Assembly (NCBI GenBank): GCA_027618655.1
Contig: JAQCEL010000012.1
Location: 1-38,694, forward strand
Source: Pseudomonadota bacterium
GTDB lineage: Bacteria > Pseudomonadota > Gammaproteobacteria > Ga0077536
Length of the DNA: 38,694 nt
Direction of reading: 5' to 3'
Below are positions 16,220-24,958 of this stretch, in pieces. The position numbers and the translations under genes were made by a program. The notes under the pieces were generated by a model, which worked only from the letters and a program-made list of their open reading frames with translations, did not search any database and had not been told where the DNA came from. Each line of letters opens with the position of its first letter. Position 1 is the stretch's first letter.

Positions 16220-17752
16220 CTAGACTCCGTACTCGTCGCGCAAGATCCGTTTCAGGATTTTGCCGCTAGGGTTACGCGGAATTAGATCCGTGAAAGCGAC
16301 CCGACGTGGCTGCTTGAAGCGCGCCAGCTTTTTATCGCAGTAGGCCAGCACTGCCTCTTGGGTCAAGTTTGGGTCGCTGCGGACCACGATCGCAAATGGT
16401 GACTCGCCCCATGTGTCATCAGGCTGGCCGATGACGGCAGCTTCGGTGATGTCAGGATGCGTCATTAACACGCCTTCGATTTCCGCCGGGTAGACATTTT
16501 CGCCGCCAGAAATGATCATGTCTTTGATGCGGTCTTGAATAAAAATAAATCCATCTTCGTCGACAATGGCGATATCGCCGGTATGCAGCCAGCCGTCGAC
16601 GATTGTCTCGGCCGTAGCCTCGGGTCTATTCCAATACTCGCGCATAATGTGTGGGCCGCGAATTAGAATTTCACCGGCTACACCAGGTGCGCACTCGCCG
16701 CCGTCAGGATCGGCAAGCCGCACATCGGTATGGAAGAATGCTTTGCCAGTCGAGCCGATTTTCTTTAAGGCGTTTTCTGCGTCAATCACGCACGCTGGCC
16801 CGCATGTTTCGGTCAGACCGTAAATTTGGTGGATCTCAATTCCAAGATCCGCGTAGCGCTGCATAAGTGACACGGGTACAGGTGCTGCGCCGGATAAGAT
16901 CCAACGCAGTGAAGTGATGTCGTAGCGCTCGAGGTCAGCGACTTGGAGCATGAAATTCAACATTGCCGGCACGGCCAAGCCACTCGTTAAACGCTCGTCT
17001 TGGATAAGCTCCCACGCCCGTTTAGGGTCGAAGCTGCGCATGACGACACTCGTTGCACCGCGATAGACATTCAGGGTCAGCGGCATCAATGCACCGACAT
17101 GGAACATCGGCAATGCACCGAGAAACCGATCTTCTTCGTGGAAGTACGTCGTAGCGGAGACGGTTATGACGGCCCAAATTGAGGTGTTATGCGTATGTAC
17201 AACGCCTTTCGGCAGTCCAGTCGTACCGGAGGTGTACATGATGTAGAGCATGTCATCGCTTTCGGCGCCAATGGTGGGCTCAAGTGCCGCGGCCGAGTCG
17301 CGAAATTCGACGTAGCTGTGCGCAAACGGTAGGAGGTCTTTTTCAGCGACGACTTGTAGCCAATCTATTACGTCGGTTTTGGCGCCTCGCGAATGGAGTT
17401 CTTTTACCGTGTCGAGAAATTCGTCGCCAAATATAAGTCGCTTCGTTCCACTATCTTTTAAAATAAACTCCAATTCGTCAGGGACGAGGCGCCAGTTCAA
17501 TGGTACGACGACAGCTCCTATTTTTGCCGCTGCAAAATACGCTTCCATGAATTCGGCGCTATTCATCAACAAGAACCCAATGCGCTCGCCCTTTTTTACG
17601 CCGGCTGAGTTGAACGCATTGGCAAGGCGGTTACATCGATCGTTTAACGCACGAAAGCTCAGTCGAACCGGAAGATTTCCGTCGACATAGGCTTCTCGAT
17701 CAGGGTTCAGGGTTGCGCGCTTCGTCAAAAATAGACCCAAATTGTTCTGCAC
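16220..17752 (-). CDS. Acyl-CoA synthetase (AMP-forming, FadD-like)
   Basis: A 510-residue adenylate-forming enzyme. The AMP/P-loop motif is 'YTSGTTGLPKGVVHTH' near residue 175. Other family motifs are 'QIYGLTETCG', 'GWLHTGDIA' and the C-terminal catalytic lysine in 'PRNPSGKILKR'. It activates a carboxylic acid to its CoA thioester using ATP. Sequence alone does not fix the chain length; the class is medium/long-chain-like. The GTG start has GAGGA six bases upstream. It is a single gene facing the AmoC-like relic, with no other beta-oxidation gene adjacent; the crotonase at 28 kb is the nearest related one. Confidence 0.9.
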   Translation of the reverse strand: MQNNLGLFLTKRATLNPDREAYVDGNLPVRLSFRALNDRCNRLANAFNSAGVKKGERIGFLLMNSAEFMEAYFAAAKIGAVVVPLNWRLVPDELEFILKDSGTKRLIFGDEFLDTVKELHSRGAKTDVIDWLQVVAEKDLLPFAHSYVEFRDSAAALEPTIGAESDDMLYIMYTSGTTGLPKGVVHTHNTSIWAVITVSATTYFHEEDRFLGALPMFHVGALMPLTLNVYRGATSVVMRSFDPKRAWELIQDERLTSGLAVPAMLNFMLQVADLERYDITSLRWILSGAAPVPVSLMQRYADLGIEIHQIYGLTETCGPACVIDAENALKKIGSTGKAFFHTDVRLADPDGGECAPGVAGEILIRGPHIMREYWNRPEATAETIVDGWLHTGDIAIVDEDGFIFIQDRIKDMIISGGENVYPAEIEGVLMTHPDITEAAVIGQPDDTWGESPFAIVVRSDPNLTQEAVLAYCDKKLARFKQPRRVAFTDLIPRNPSGKILKRILRDEYGV

Positions 17753-18119
17753 TGTCAGTCCTCGCTGGTTCCGTTATGGTCAACACGTGTGTATGAGCTG
17801 CGTATTGTCGCAGATTTTTTCTGCGCCGACAGTGCAAGATGAGCTAGTCACTATGGGTGATGCGCGCCTGGATACGCAGCCCATATCCGGATCCGGAGGG
17901 CGCCGTCCCGAGTATCCCACGAGTAAATTCAACTACGCACATTTTTAGACTAGGTTGCCTGGGATTGAGGCGCCGCATAAAGGATACGGCTCACAAATTT
18001 AACGTTGCGAACACATAAGCTGACTAATATTTCGCCGCTATCTCCTTAGCGGTCCTCCGTGACGTGGACCGCATCCTAAACCGGATAGGCGAACGCGCTA
18101 ACCGAGGAGGTCTGACATT
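17753..18119. other. Intergenic stretch between acyl-CoA ligase and EAL-HDOD gene
   Basis: No frame here resembles a gene. It should hold the promoters of two divergent genes. Two 9-bp arms (TGCACTGTC at 17748-17756 and GACAGTGCA at 17828-17836) form a wide inverted repeat over the ligase start. A 12-bp palindrome TCCGGATCCGGA is at 17886-17897. A strong ribosome site GAGGAGG at about 18104-18110 belongs to the following gene. Confidence 0.5.
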
Positions 18120-19369
18120 TTGGGTATCGCAGGTCCGAAAGCCGCAATCGGCGCAGATGACGACATCTGCGTCTCGCAGACTATGATCGGCCGTCAACCG
18201 ATCCTTAATCGCGAAGCAGGGTAGTTGCCTTCGAATTACTGTTCCGCCCCGGAGTCTGCGAACCGACAGCGCAGTTCGCCGGAAACCGAGCAACTGCTAA
18301 CGTGGTTGTCAACGCGCTAACGGAAATTGGCCTTGATCACGTTGTCGGTCCGCATTACGCCTATATCAATTTTACCGACGATCTACTGCTCAGCGATGCG
18401 GTGCTGCTGCTACCAAAGGAACGAGTCGTTATCGAAATTCTTGAAGACGTGACGGTCAGCGGTGAACTGATCGATGCGGTAGGTGCGCTCGCAAAACAAG
18501 GTTACGTGTTTGCCCTAGACGACTTCATCTACGAAGCGAAGTGGGAACCGCTAATTGAGATTGCTTCGGTCATCAAAATTGATGTCCTGGCGCTTGGTAT
18601 CGAGGAAATCAAAGAACACGTCCACCAACTGAAAGGCCGATCGGTAAAACTTTTAGCGGAGAAAGTAGAAACCTTTGATCAGCACGCCGCTCGATTAGAT
18701 ATTGGATTCGATTATTTTCAAGGAAACTACTACGCGAAGCCTGACATCGTGGTGCGCGATCGGATTCCGGACAATCACCTTGCGGTACTTCGTCTATTAG
18801 CCGCTTTGAATAATTCCGCAATCACGATTGAGGAAATAGAACGTCTCGTTAGTGAGGACGTCGCGCTAAGCTATCGCCTATTGCGATATTTGAATTCCGC
18901 ATTCTTTGCATTACCGAAGAAGATTGATTCGATTCGCCGAGCGGTGGTCTATTTCGGCATCGATATGTTACGCCAATGGACAACACTCTTAGTTATGGCG
19001 AGCATCACCGGGAAGCCTCAGGTTCTAATGCAAAATGCCTTAGTAAGGGCGCATATGTGCGAAGGTTTAGCGAATTTAAAGCACCTTCCGGATCCCGATA
19101 GCTACTTTACGGTAGGCCTATTCTCCGTCCTTGATTCGCTAATGGATGCATCAATGACGTCGATCGTAGAAGCTCTGCCACTTGATGATGCAATAGTCGC
19201 GGCATTGGTTGAGCGGGCTGGCGAACAAGGGGCGGCGTTAGATTGCGTTTGCGCCTACGAGGCGTGTCGGTGGAGCGAGGTGGAATTTACAGGTCTTACC
19301 CAGAGCCAGATCGGCAAGGTCTATCTGGACAGCATCTCGTGGGCATTAGATGCGTCTTCAGGAATGTGA
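18120..19369 (+). pseudogene. EAL-HDOD signalling protein, frameshifted near its N-terminus
   Basis: From TTG 18120, ten bases after a GAGGAGG ribosome site, the frame reads to 'MIGRQPILNREAG' and hits a TAG at 18222. The next frame at once continues 'VVAFELLFRPG', then 'VVVNALTEIGLDHVVG', and runs to 19369. Adding one G to the GGG run at 18219-18221 restores a ~416-residue protein with the standard opening of this family. It has a degenerate EAL domain (about 20-210, with 'ALDDFIYE') and an HDOD domain (about 220-400, 'SYRLLRYLNSAFF'). Such proteins are signalling scaffolds rather than active phosphodiesterases. If the shift is real, the protein could only start internally and would lack ~60 residues. 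Confidence 0.85.
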
Positions 19370-19402
19370 AGCTTCGGGCATACGCGCGTACTTTGATGTC
19401 GC

Positions 19403-20008
19403 CTACTGCGAAAGGCCGCTACGACGGCTCAAGTGTTCCGTAATAGCGTCAATGCCACCTTCTTTAGCTACGTAAGTAAAATCGGATCGAAACGTCAATG
19501 CGAGGCTCACGCCTTCGAAGCTTACATCAAACAGCAACCATTTGTCCTCGTGTTCGAGTAGACGAAATTTAATTGGAATTGAATCCGCATCCTCTATAGC
19601 GAAATCTGCAGTCACAATTGCGGCATTGTTGCGCAATATAGGATTAGGTCTAACGTCCATTGTGATCTTTGCACCGGATGCGAGCGCCAAGGAGTACGTA
19701 TTGATGATGTAAGCCTGGAACGCCTTCAGGAATTTCTCTTGCTGTTCACTCGATGCGTTCACCCAATAATCGCGAAGTATCCACCGCGATAGAGCGAGGT
19801 AGTCTATGCGCGGATTCAAGATGCCAGCGAATATTTCGCGGACCTTGTCGTTAGATAACGAGTTGGCCGCGCGATGCATCGTCAGTTCTTGTAGTAACTC
19901 GTTAAATAAATTCCGAACGATAACGTCCGGTTCATGGGTTGATGCCATTACCGGGTTCGCGGTCAGCAAAACGCATAACCATGAACTTACGAAAAGTCCC
20001 CGCAGCAT
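19403..20008 (-). CDS. MlaC/Ttg2D-family periplasmic lipid-transfer protein (copy 1)
   Basis: A 201-residue exported protein. The start at 20008 is preferred because it gives a signal peptide ('MLRGLFVSSWLCVLLTANPV', cleavage after 'VMA') and follows GGAGG. The frame is open further upstream, to 20194, but that extension has no export signal. The mature part matches the MlaC fold: 'ILNPRIDYLALSRWILRDYW', 'QEKFLKAFQAYI' and a C-terminal 'LLFDVSFEGVSLALTFRSDF'. MlaC carries phospholipids between outer and inner membranes with MlaA and MlaBDEF; none of these genes is near. It lies after the molybdenum hydroxylase cluster on the same strand, so it could be read with it, but the 277-base gap makes that uncertain. 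Confidence 0.85.
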   Translation of the reverse strand: MLRGLFVSSWLCVLLTANPVMASTHEPDVIVRNLFNELLQELTMHRAANSLSNDKVREIFAGILNPRIDYLALSRWILRDYWVNASSEQQEKFLKAFQAYIINTYSLALASGAKITMDVRPNPILRNNAAIVTADFAIEDADSIPIKFRLLEHEDKWLLFDVSFEGVSLALTFRSDFTYVAKEGGIDAITEHLSRRSGLSQ

Positions 20009-20285
20009 TTGCCTCCAAAGTGGGTACGCGTTTCGATTCACAAGCCGACCTCGTATTAGTTGAGTCCCAAGCGTAAATGCCGAGTTCCAGCGAACCCGCT
20101 CGCTGTCGGGTCCAAATCTCCGGGGTCGAGGAACGTTAACACATCGGCCGACGAAAAATCTATCGACTGAAACGACGTCGCGTGAAACTACCATCGTGTT
20201 TCAGAAAGGGTCTGCTTTGAGGATAGGTGTGGTTCGCTGCGGGTGCATCGAGTCCACTAAAAGCTTGGCTGCACAGGAATAAACG

Positions 20286-20753
20286 CTACTCGCTAGATCG
20301 CTCAATAGCGCGCTCACCGTTCAGTAGCGCCTCAAAGTTACCGAAGAAAATCCCAGCCAACTTTTTCGACGTACTGGAAATTAAAGCACCACCGAGTTGC
20401 GCGAGTTTGCCGCCAATGTCTGCCTTTACTTCGTAGCGCAACAGCGTCGACTCGCCTTCGTCGGTGAGATGTACGAAAGTACGCATTTTTGCGAATCCGG
20501 CCGGCCCCCCCTTACCTTCGCCGACCATTGTGTAGCTTTGCGGCGCGATGACATCGACTAACGTGACGTTACCCGTAAACCGGGCTTTAAGGGGGCCGAT
20601 TTTGGAGACCACGGTCGCGGTAAATTCGGTAGCCGAAGTTGCTTCGAGTGCTTCGCAACCTGGAATTGCCTGCTTAAGTATCTCGACATTGTTCAAAGCA
20701 GCGAACACGATGTCGCGCGTTGCATTAATGCGAATTTCTTCGGCTAATTCCAC
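20286..20753 (-). CDS. CoxG-like SRPBCC protein
   Basis: A 155-residue START/Bet v1-like (SRPBCC) protein of the CO-dehydrogenase subunit G group. It shows 'IRINATRDIVFAALNNVEIL', 'AIPGCEAL' and the tail 'GGKLAQLGGALISSTSKKLA'. In CO dehydrogenase clusters CoxG helps recruit the enzyme to the membrane. CoxG-like genes also accompany many other molybdenum hydroxylases, as here. The GTG start lies 37 bases after the large subunit stop, so it is the last gene of the hydroxylase operon. Confidence 0.9.
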   Translation of the reverse strand: MELAEEIRINATRDIVFAALNNVEILKQAIPGCEALEATSATEFTATVVSKIGPLKARFTGNVTLVDVIAPQSYTMVGEGKGGPAGFAKMRTFVHLTDEGESTLLRYEVKADIGGKLAQLGGALISSTSKKLAGIFFGNFEALLNGERAIERSSE

Positions 20754-20790
20754 TTAAGCGCTGCTCGGTTATGGCGCGCTCGTTGCTTAC

Positions 20791-23193
20791 TCACGCCTGC
20801 GACTCCTGTATTTTTTTCCAGATAGCGCCGGGCCGCAGCGGCAGTTCAGTGATCTCGATTCCGAACGGTAACAATGCATCGCAAATCGCATTCGATAACG
20901 CGCCTGGTACGGAACTCGGTCGTCCTTCGCCGATTCCACGCGTGCCTAGCGGCGTGTGCGGGCAAGGCGAGGGGGAATAGGTAACCTCGATATCCGGCAT
21001 GTCGGCTGCGTTGGCAATTTTGTAGTTTTCGAAATCGGCCGTTAATTGCTGCCCTTGATCGTTGTAAATGAATTCTTCGAACATCGTGTTTGATAGGCCT
21101 TGCACAATCGCACCGTGCATTTGGCCGTCGACGATAAGGGGATTAATAACGTTGCCCACATCCTCAGAAGAAACCCACTTCGTGATTTTAAATTCGCCAC
21201 TGTGAATGTCGACTTCGACCGTACAAAAGTCCGCATTGAAGCAGATCATTGGTTTTGCCGCTTCGAAGTATACGGTTGCCTCTAAGCCGCCAACTTCGCC
21301 TGGTGGCATATTGATCGGGTGCATGATGATGCGCTCGACAATGTCGCGAAACGATTTCTTGACGCTCCGATCGGACCGTAATACGACCTGTCCGTCGACG
21401 AATTCGAAATCGTCCAAGGTCGCGCTAATGCCAAGGTCATGGGCGAGAATCCTCGCGATTTTCACCTTGATCTCGACGCACGCATTGTGCACCGCGCTCA
21501 TAAAGTACGACGCGCCGCGCGCGCCAATGGTGCCGGAGCCAAATGGCGTCGTCGCCGTGTCGCCTGTCGTGGTGACCGTGTCTTGCGGTTCGATTCCAAA
21601 CGCACTTGCAACGATTTGCGCAACAGACGTTTCGTGACCTTGCCCGCCGGGTGCGTCGCCGCCAAATACCAGCGCTGTACCGCGCGGATCGAGACGCACA
21701 CTTGCCGCGCCATAACCGGGTTGATTTTCCATCGGCACAAGCACTTCGGATGCCATGCCAGACAATTCAACGCCGGTACCAAAGCCGATTCCGATATAGC
21801 GGCCTTCACTGCGCGCTGCTTGTTGTTCTTCGCGGAACTTCGCCATATCGATATGCGACATTAAATTGTCCCAAACCTGCACGAAGTCGCCGCTGTCGTA
21901 GTACTCGCCAGTGGTCGAGGTGTAGGGCAGATGCGGGATCAGGTTTTTGCGTCTTAGGTCGGAAGGCTCCATGCCAATTTTGTGCGCAATCATGTCAACC
22001 GCACGTTCGATGGCAAAGCGCGTGGGGAAATGGCCAAACGCGCGTGACGGCGTGAGGCAGGCTTTATTGGTAACCGCGACGCGAAGCTTGACGTCAGCTT
22101 TGTCCCACGTATAGGTATTGGGCAGTTCGACCGCGCCAAGGAAAGGCATCACGAAACCCCAATAAACACCGGTTTCTCCAGTACCGTTATCGGCTATGCC
22201 GCGATTGCGCAATGCCAGTAGTTTGCCGTCTTGCGTTGCCGCGACTTCCAAATAATTGATCTGATCGCGTTCTTGGCCGACATTCATCAGGCTTTCGTAG
22301 CGCGATTCGATCCAGCGAACAGGTTGTCCAAGTTTTCTTGCCATATGCGCGATGATGACGTTTTCGCGGAAAAATGGCGCTTTCACACCGAAGCCGCCGC
22401 CTTGGTCGCGTGGTGCGATGACACGTACTTTATCGGCCGGAATATCCAGCAGATCGATAATCGCCAGTCGATCGATATGTGGGCGTTGGGTCGTGATCCA
22501 GGCCGTTAATCCGTCTGAGTCGGACCAGTCGCAAAGCACGCCGCGTGGTTCCATGGGGGTCAGACCCGTACGATGGACTCTAAAACGTTCTTTGATCGTG
22601 ACATCCGCGTTCTGAAATATTTCCTCTACTTCCTTGTCATTCGCGTCGTGCTCGGCTTGGGTGGTTCCGCCAGTGAAGGTCATGGAGAATATTTCATTAT
22701 CATCATGATCTTCGTTAATCAGCGGCGCGCCCGGTTCCAGTGCGGCTTCTGGATCGACAACGACCGGCAACTCTTCGTATTCAATCTCAACGAGTTCCGC
22801 CGCATCTTCGGCCACGTATTTATCTCTTGCGATCACGAGCGCAACAGGCGCGCCGTGAAATTTAACTTTACCAACGCATAGCGGATAAAACGTTGGGTAC
22901 TTAGCTGGTAAATTCGGTAGCAATACGGGTTGTGGCATCGAACGGAGTTCATCGACGATGTCGTCGCCTGTCACCACGCAGACAACGCCAGGCAGGGCGA
23001 GCGCGGCGCTCGTGTCGATACTGACTATTTTTGCATGTGCACGATCGCTTCGCACGAACACGGCATGCAGCATACGGGGTAGCACGATATCACTAATGTA
23101 TTTTCCTTGACCTGTGACGAGGCGGAGATCTTCTTTGCGCGCGAGGCGCGATCCCATCCAGGAATCATTCGTTTTCTGCGGGTTACTTGCCAT
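20791..23193 (-). CDS. Molybdenum hydroxylase large subunit (xanthine dehydrogenase family)
   Basis: An 800-residue molybdopterin-cytosine-dinucleotide subunit. Cofactor motifs include 'PRDQGGGFGVKAPF' (~261), 'GGQGHETSVAQIVASAFG' and 'GSGTIGARGAS'. The catalytic glutamate is E756 in 'GTRGIGEGRP'. The loop that in true CO dehydrogenases reads AYRCSFR (and AYRGAGR in most homologues) here reads 'PSRAFGHFP' (382-390). It has no Cys, so this is not a form I CO dehydrogenase. The enzyme should hydroxylate a carbon, often next to a ring nitrogen, using water. With its FeS and FAD partners it forms an L-S-M heterotrimer. The substrate is unknown; an N-heteroaromatic compound feeding the 6-12 kb operon is possible. 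TAGGAG precedes the ATG. Confidence 0.9.
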   Translation of the reverse strand: MASNPQKTNDSWMGSRLARKEDLRLVTGQGKYISDIVLPRMLHAVFVRSDRAHAKIVSIDTSAALALPGVVCVVTGDDIVDELRSMPQPVLLPNLPAKYPTFYPLCVGKVKFHGAPVALVIARDKYVAEDAAELVEIEYEELPVVVDPEAALEPGAPLINEDHDDNEIFSMTFTGGTTQAEHDANDKEVEEIFQNADVTIKERFRVHRTGLTPMEPRGVLCDWSDSDGLTAWITTQRPHIDRLAIIDLLDIPADKVRVIAPRDQGGGFGVKAPFFRENVIIAHMARKLGQPVRWIESRYESLMNVGQERDQINYLEVAATQDGKLLALRNRGIADNGTGETGVYWGFVMPFLGAVELPNTYTWDKADVKLRVAVTNKACLTPSRAFGHFPTRFAIERAVDMIAHKIGMEPSDLRRKNLIPHLPYTSTTGEYYDSGDFVQVWDNLMSHIDMAKFREEQQAARSEGRYIGIGFGTGVELSGMASEVLVPMENQPGYGAASVRLDPRGTALVFGGDAPGGQGHETSVAQIVASAFGIEPQDTVTTTGDTATTPFGSGTIGARGASYFMSAVHNACVEIKVKIARILAHDLGISATLDDFEFVDGQVVLRSDRSVKKSFRDIVERIIMHPINMPPGEVGGLEATVYFEAAKPMICFNADFCTVEVDIHSGEFKITKWVSSEDVGNVINPLIVDGQMHGAIVQGLSNTMFEEFIYNDQGQQLTADFENYKIANAADMPDIEVTYSPSPCPHTPLGTRGIGEGRPSSVPGALSNAICDALLPFGIEITELPLRPGAIWKKIQESQA

Positions 23194-23204
23194 CGCCGTC
23201 GCTC

Positions 23205-23675
23205 CTAGTTAGCTATCGACTTTGCTGCCGCGCGCACGGCGTTAACGATATGCACGTAGCCCGTGCAGCGACACAAATTACCGATCAGTCCATGGCGAAT
23301 TTCGTCGTCGCTCGGATTCGGATTCTTTGCCAGAAATTCGGTCATGTTCATGAGCACGCCAGCAGTGCAGAACCCGCACTGCAAACCGTGTTGTTCGTTG
23401 AACGCTTTCTGTAACGGGCTCAGCTCCTTATCGTTCGCGAGTCCTTCGACAGTGGTGATTTCATGGCCGTCGGCTTGGACTGCCAACAGCATGCAACTTT
23501 TCACCGCTTCGCCGTTCAGGTGAATCGTGCACGCGCCACATACACCTTCGTAGGTGCAGCTAACATGCGTGCCGGTGAGTCCGACTACTTCGCGAATAAA
23601 ATCAACCAGGAGCATCCGGATCGGAACGCTTTCTTGGTAGGTGGTTCCGTTAACTTTTACATTTATTGTTTGCAC
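23205..23675 (-). CDS. Molybdenum hydroxylase small [2Fe-2S] subunit
   Basis: A 156-residue electron-transfer subunit with two [2Fe-2S] clusters. The plant-type ferredoxin cluster is in the N-terminal half ('CTYEGVCGAC' then C61 in 'KSCMLL'). The helical cluster domain is in the C-terminal half ('CGFCTAGV' then 'GNLCRCTGY'). All eight cysteines are visible. It passes electrons from the molybdenum site to the FAD subunit. The GTG start lies 17 bases after the FAD subunit gene; the large subunit gene follows 11 bases after its stop. The three genes form one operon in M-S-L order. Confidence 0.93.
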   Translation of the reverse strand: MQTINVKVNGTTYQESVPIRMLLVDFIREVVGLTGTHVSCTYEGVCGACTIHLNGEAVKSCMLLAVQADGHEITTVEGLANDKELSPLQKAFNEQHGLQCGFCTAGVLMNMTEFLAKNPNPSDDEIRHGLIGNLCRCTGYVHIVNAVRAAAKSIAN

Positions 23676-23692
23676 TTAATTTGTCCCCTCGA

Positions 23693-24568
23693 TCAACGTC
23701 GTGCACGCGCAAATGCGCGCAGGGTCACTTCGACACCAAGCCGCTTGATCAACTGTTCGCGGTAGCTAGCGTCCGCCCAATGATCGGAATGTGTCTCAAC
23801 TGAGTCGGCAACGTCATTCATTGCCGCGCTGATTGACGCCTCGTCTCCGGCGCTACCGATCAAGGCCGCGCCGCCAGCATCAGCAATTTGAGCACCGTCC
23901 GCCAGTCCAGCTACGGCAACTTGTGCGGTCCGGCATTTGCCCAAGTCATCCAGGCTAATCGAGACGCACATGCCGACGACTGGCAACGCGTCGGTAACCA
24001 GGCCCCATTTTTTATACGCGCTGCCCGTCTTCGGTGGTGGCTTAGGCCAGGATACACAAAGCAGAATCTCGTCTTCGCGCCGCGCTGTTTCCAATGGCGC
24101 GATGATGAAATCCTTGGCTTTGACATCACGTATCGAACCGTCGGCGCTTGCCAGAGACATCGTGCCATTCAGTGCCAGTACGACGCTCGGCAGGCACGAA
24201 GCCACATAGTTCCAACAGACGCTGCCACCAATAGTGCCGCGGTTACGAACCTGCCGATCGCCGACGCGCTCAGCGGCGTCTCTGAGCGCCGCGTAGGCAG
24301 CTGGGAACTGCTCGTATTCGGCAATTTCGACGTAGCGAGTCATGGCGCCAATGCGCAGACCGTTTGCTTGATCAATACCGCGCAACTCCGCGACGCTTTG
24401 TAAGTCGACGATGCTGGTCGGCCGGACCATCCGCGATTTAATTGCTTGCATGAGGCTTTGTCCCCCGGCTAGGAACATGCTGTCTCCCTCGGGTTGCCGC
24501 GTTATCGCGGCGAGCGCCTCGGCCACCGTCGTTGGCCGGTAATAGCTTTCAATATGGGCTGGATACAT
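23693..24568 (-). CDS. Molybdenum hydroxylase FAD-binding medium subunit
   Basis: A 291-residue FAD-binding subunit. The two flavin motifs are 'FLAGGQSLMQAIKSRM' (about 33) and 'RNRGTIGGSVCWNYVASCL' (about 113), the standard pair for CoxM-type proteins. A C-terminal CO-dehydrogenase flavoprotein domain follows. It passes electrons out of the complex to an unknown acceptor. It is the first gene of the operon and has a GGAG ribosome site. A 22-bp palindrome lies 120 bases upstream of its start, in the divergent region shared with yqeC, and may control the operon. Confidence 0.92.
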   Translation of the reverse strand: MYPAHIESYYRPTTVAEALAAITRQPEGDSMFLAGGQSLMQAIKSRMVRPTSIVDLQSVAELRGIDQANGLRIGAMTRYVEIAEYEQFPAAYAALRDAAERVGDRQVRNRGTIGGSVCWNYVASCLPSVVLALNGTMSLASADGSIRDVKAKDFIIAPLETARREDEILLCVSWPKPPPKTGSAYKKWGLVTDALPVVGMCVSISLDDLGKCRTAQVAVAGLADGAQIADAGGAALIGSAGDEASISAAMNDVADSVETHSDHWADASYREQLIKRLGVEVTLRAFARARR

Positions 24569-24958
24569 TTATCGACTCCAGGAAAGGAATGGTTGCGGCC
24601 GCTGGCGATTACCCGTGCGTGCTCGCGAGCGTCTCTCGACGACAGACGCGATCCGGGCCTTGCCACCGCTGCACGCAATCCTATAGCGATTTGAACGAAT
24701 GTTCAAATCACCAAATAGTGGCTCTTATCCTGTCTTCTAATGACGCCGGTCAGCATCCTCAATGGGTCGCGATAGTGTCGCTTCGCGGTACGTTTCAAGG
24801 GTGATAAACCGATTGGAGTCCGCACCTAAGTGCTCTGGATCGGATCGCCGAGGAACTTGCAAAGCGAGCGGTTGGCGTGGTGGATCAGTGACTCAAATGA
24901 GTAGACCATTGGTTGTTGAACACTGCGAAGTCGCTTGAGCGAATAAGGGAGCTAAGTT
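24569..24958. other. Divergent intergenic region between the hydroxylase operon and yqeC
   Basis: This 390-base region should hold both promoters. It contains the palindrome at 24688-24709, listed separately. A 28-codon open stretch (24808-24891, ending 'LDRIAEELAKRAVGVVDQ') is protein-like but lacks a start and known match; it may be a gene remnant or chance. Confidence 0.5.
24688..24709. promoter_or_regulatory. 22-bp palindrome, candidate TetR-type operator
   Basis: Perfect 9-bp arms GATTTGAAC and GTTCAAATC flank a GAAT centre. The core TTGAAC-GAAT-GTTCAA resembles operators of TetR-family repressors. It lies between the molybdenum hydroxylase operon (starting at 24568) and yqeC (starting at 24959), so one bound protein could control both. 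The TetR gene at 14.8-15.4 kb is the only one of that family in the window, but a link is not shown. Confidence 0.5.

Noticed and set aside
17748..17836. Wide 9-bp inverted repeat over the acyl-CoA ligase start
   Set aside because: The arms are 71 bases apart; pairs like this arise by chance, and no looping partner is known.
21439..22055. Long + strand open frames opposite the molybdenum hydroxylase large subunit
   Set aside because: They overlap a firmly identified gene on the other strand and have Arg/Cys/His-rich compositions typical of shadow frames.
20286..24568. An aerobic carbon monoxide dehydrogenase cluster (coxMSL with coxG)
   Set aside because: The large subunit lacks the AYRCSFR loop with the copper-binding Cys of true form I CO dehydrogenase, so only the wider xanthine dehydrogenase family is supported.
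24808..24891. A 28-codon open stretch ending 'LDRIAEELAKRAVGVVDQ'
   Set aside because: It is protein-like but has no start codon, ribosome site or recognisable match. It is too short to separate from chance.
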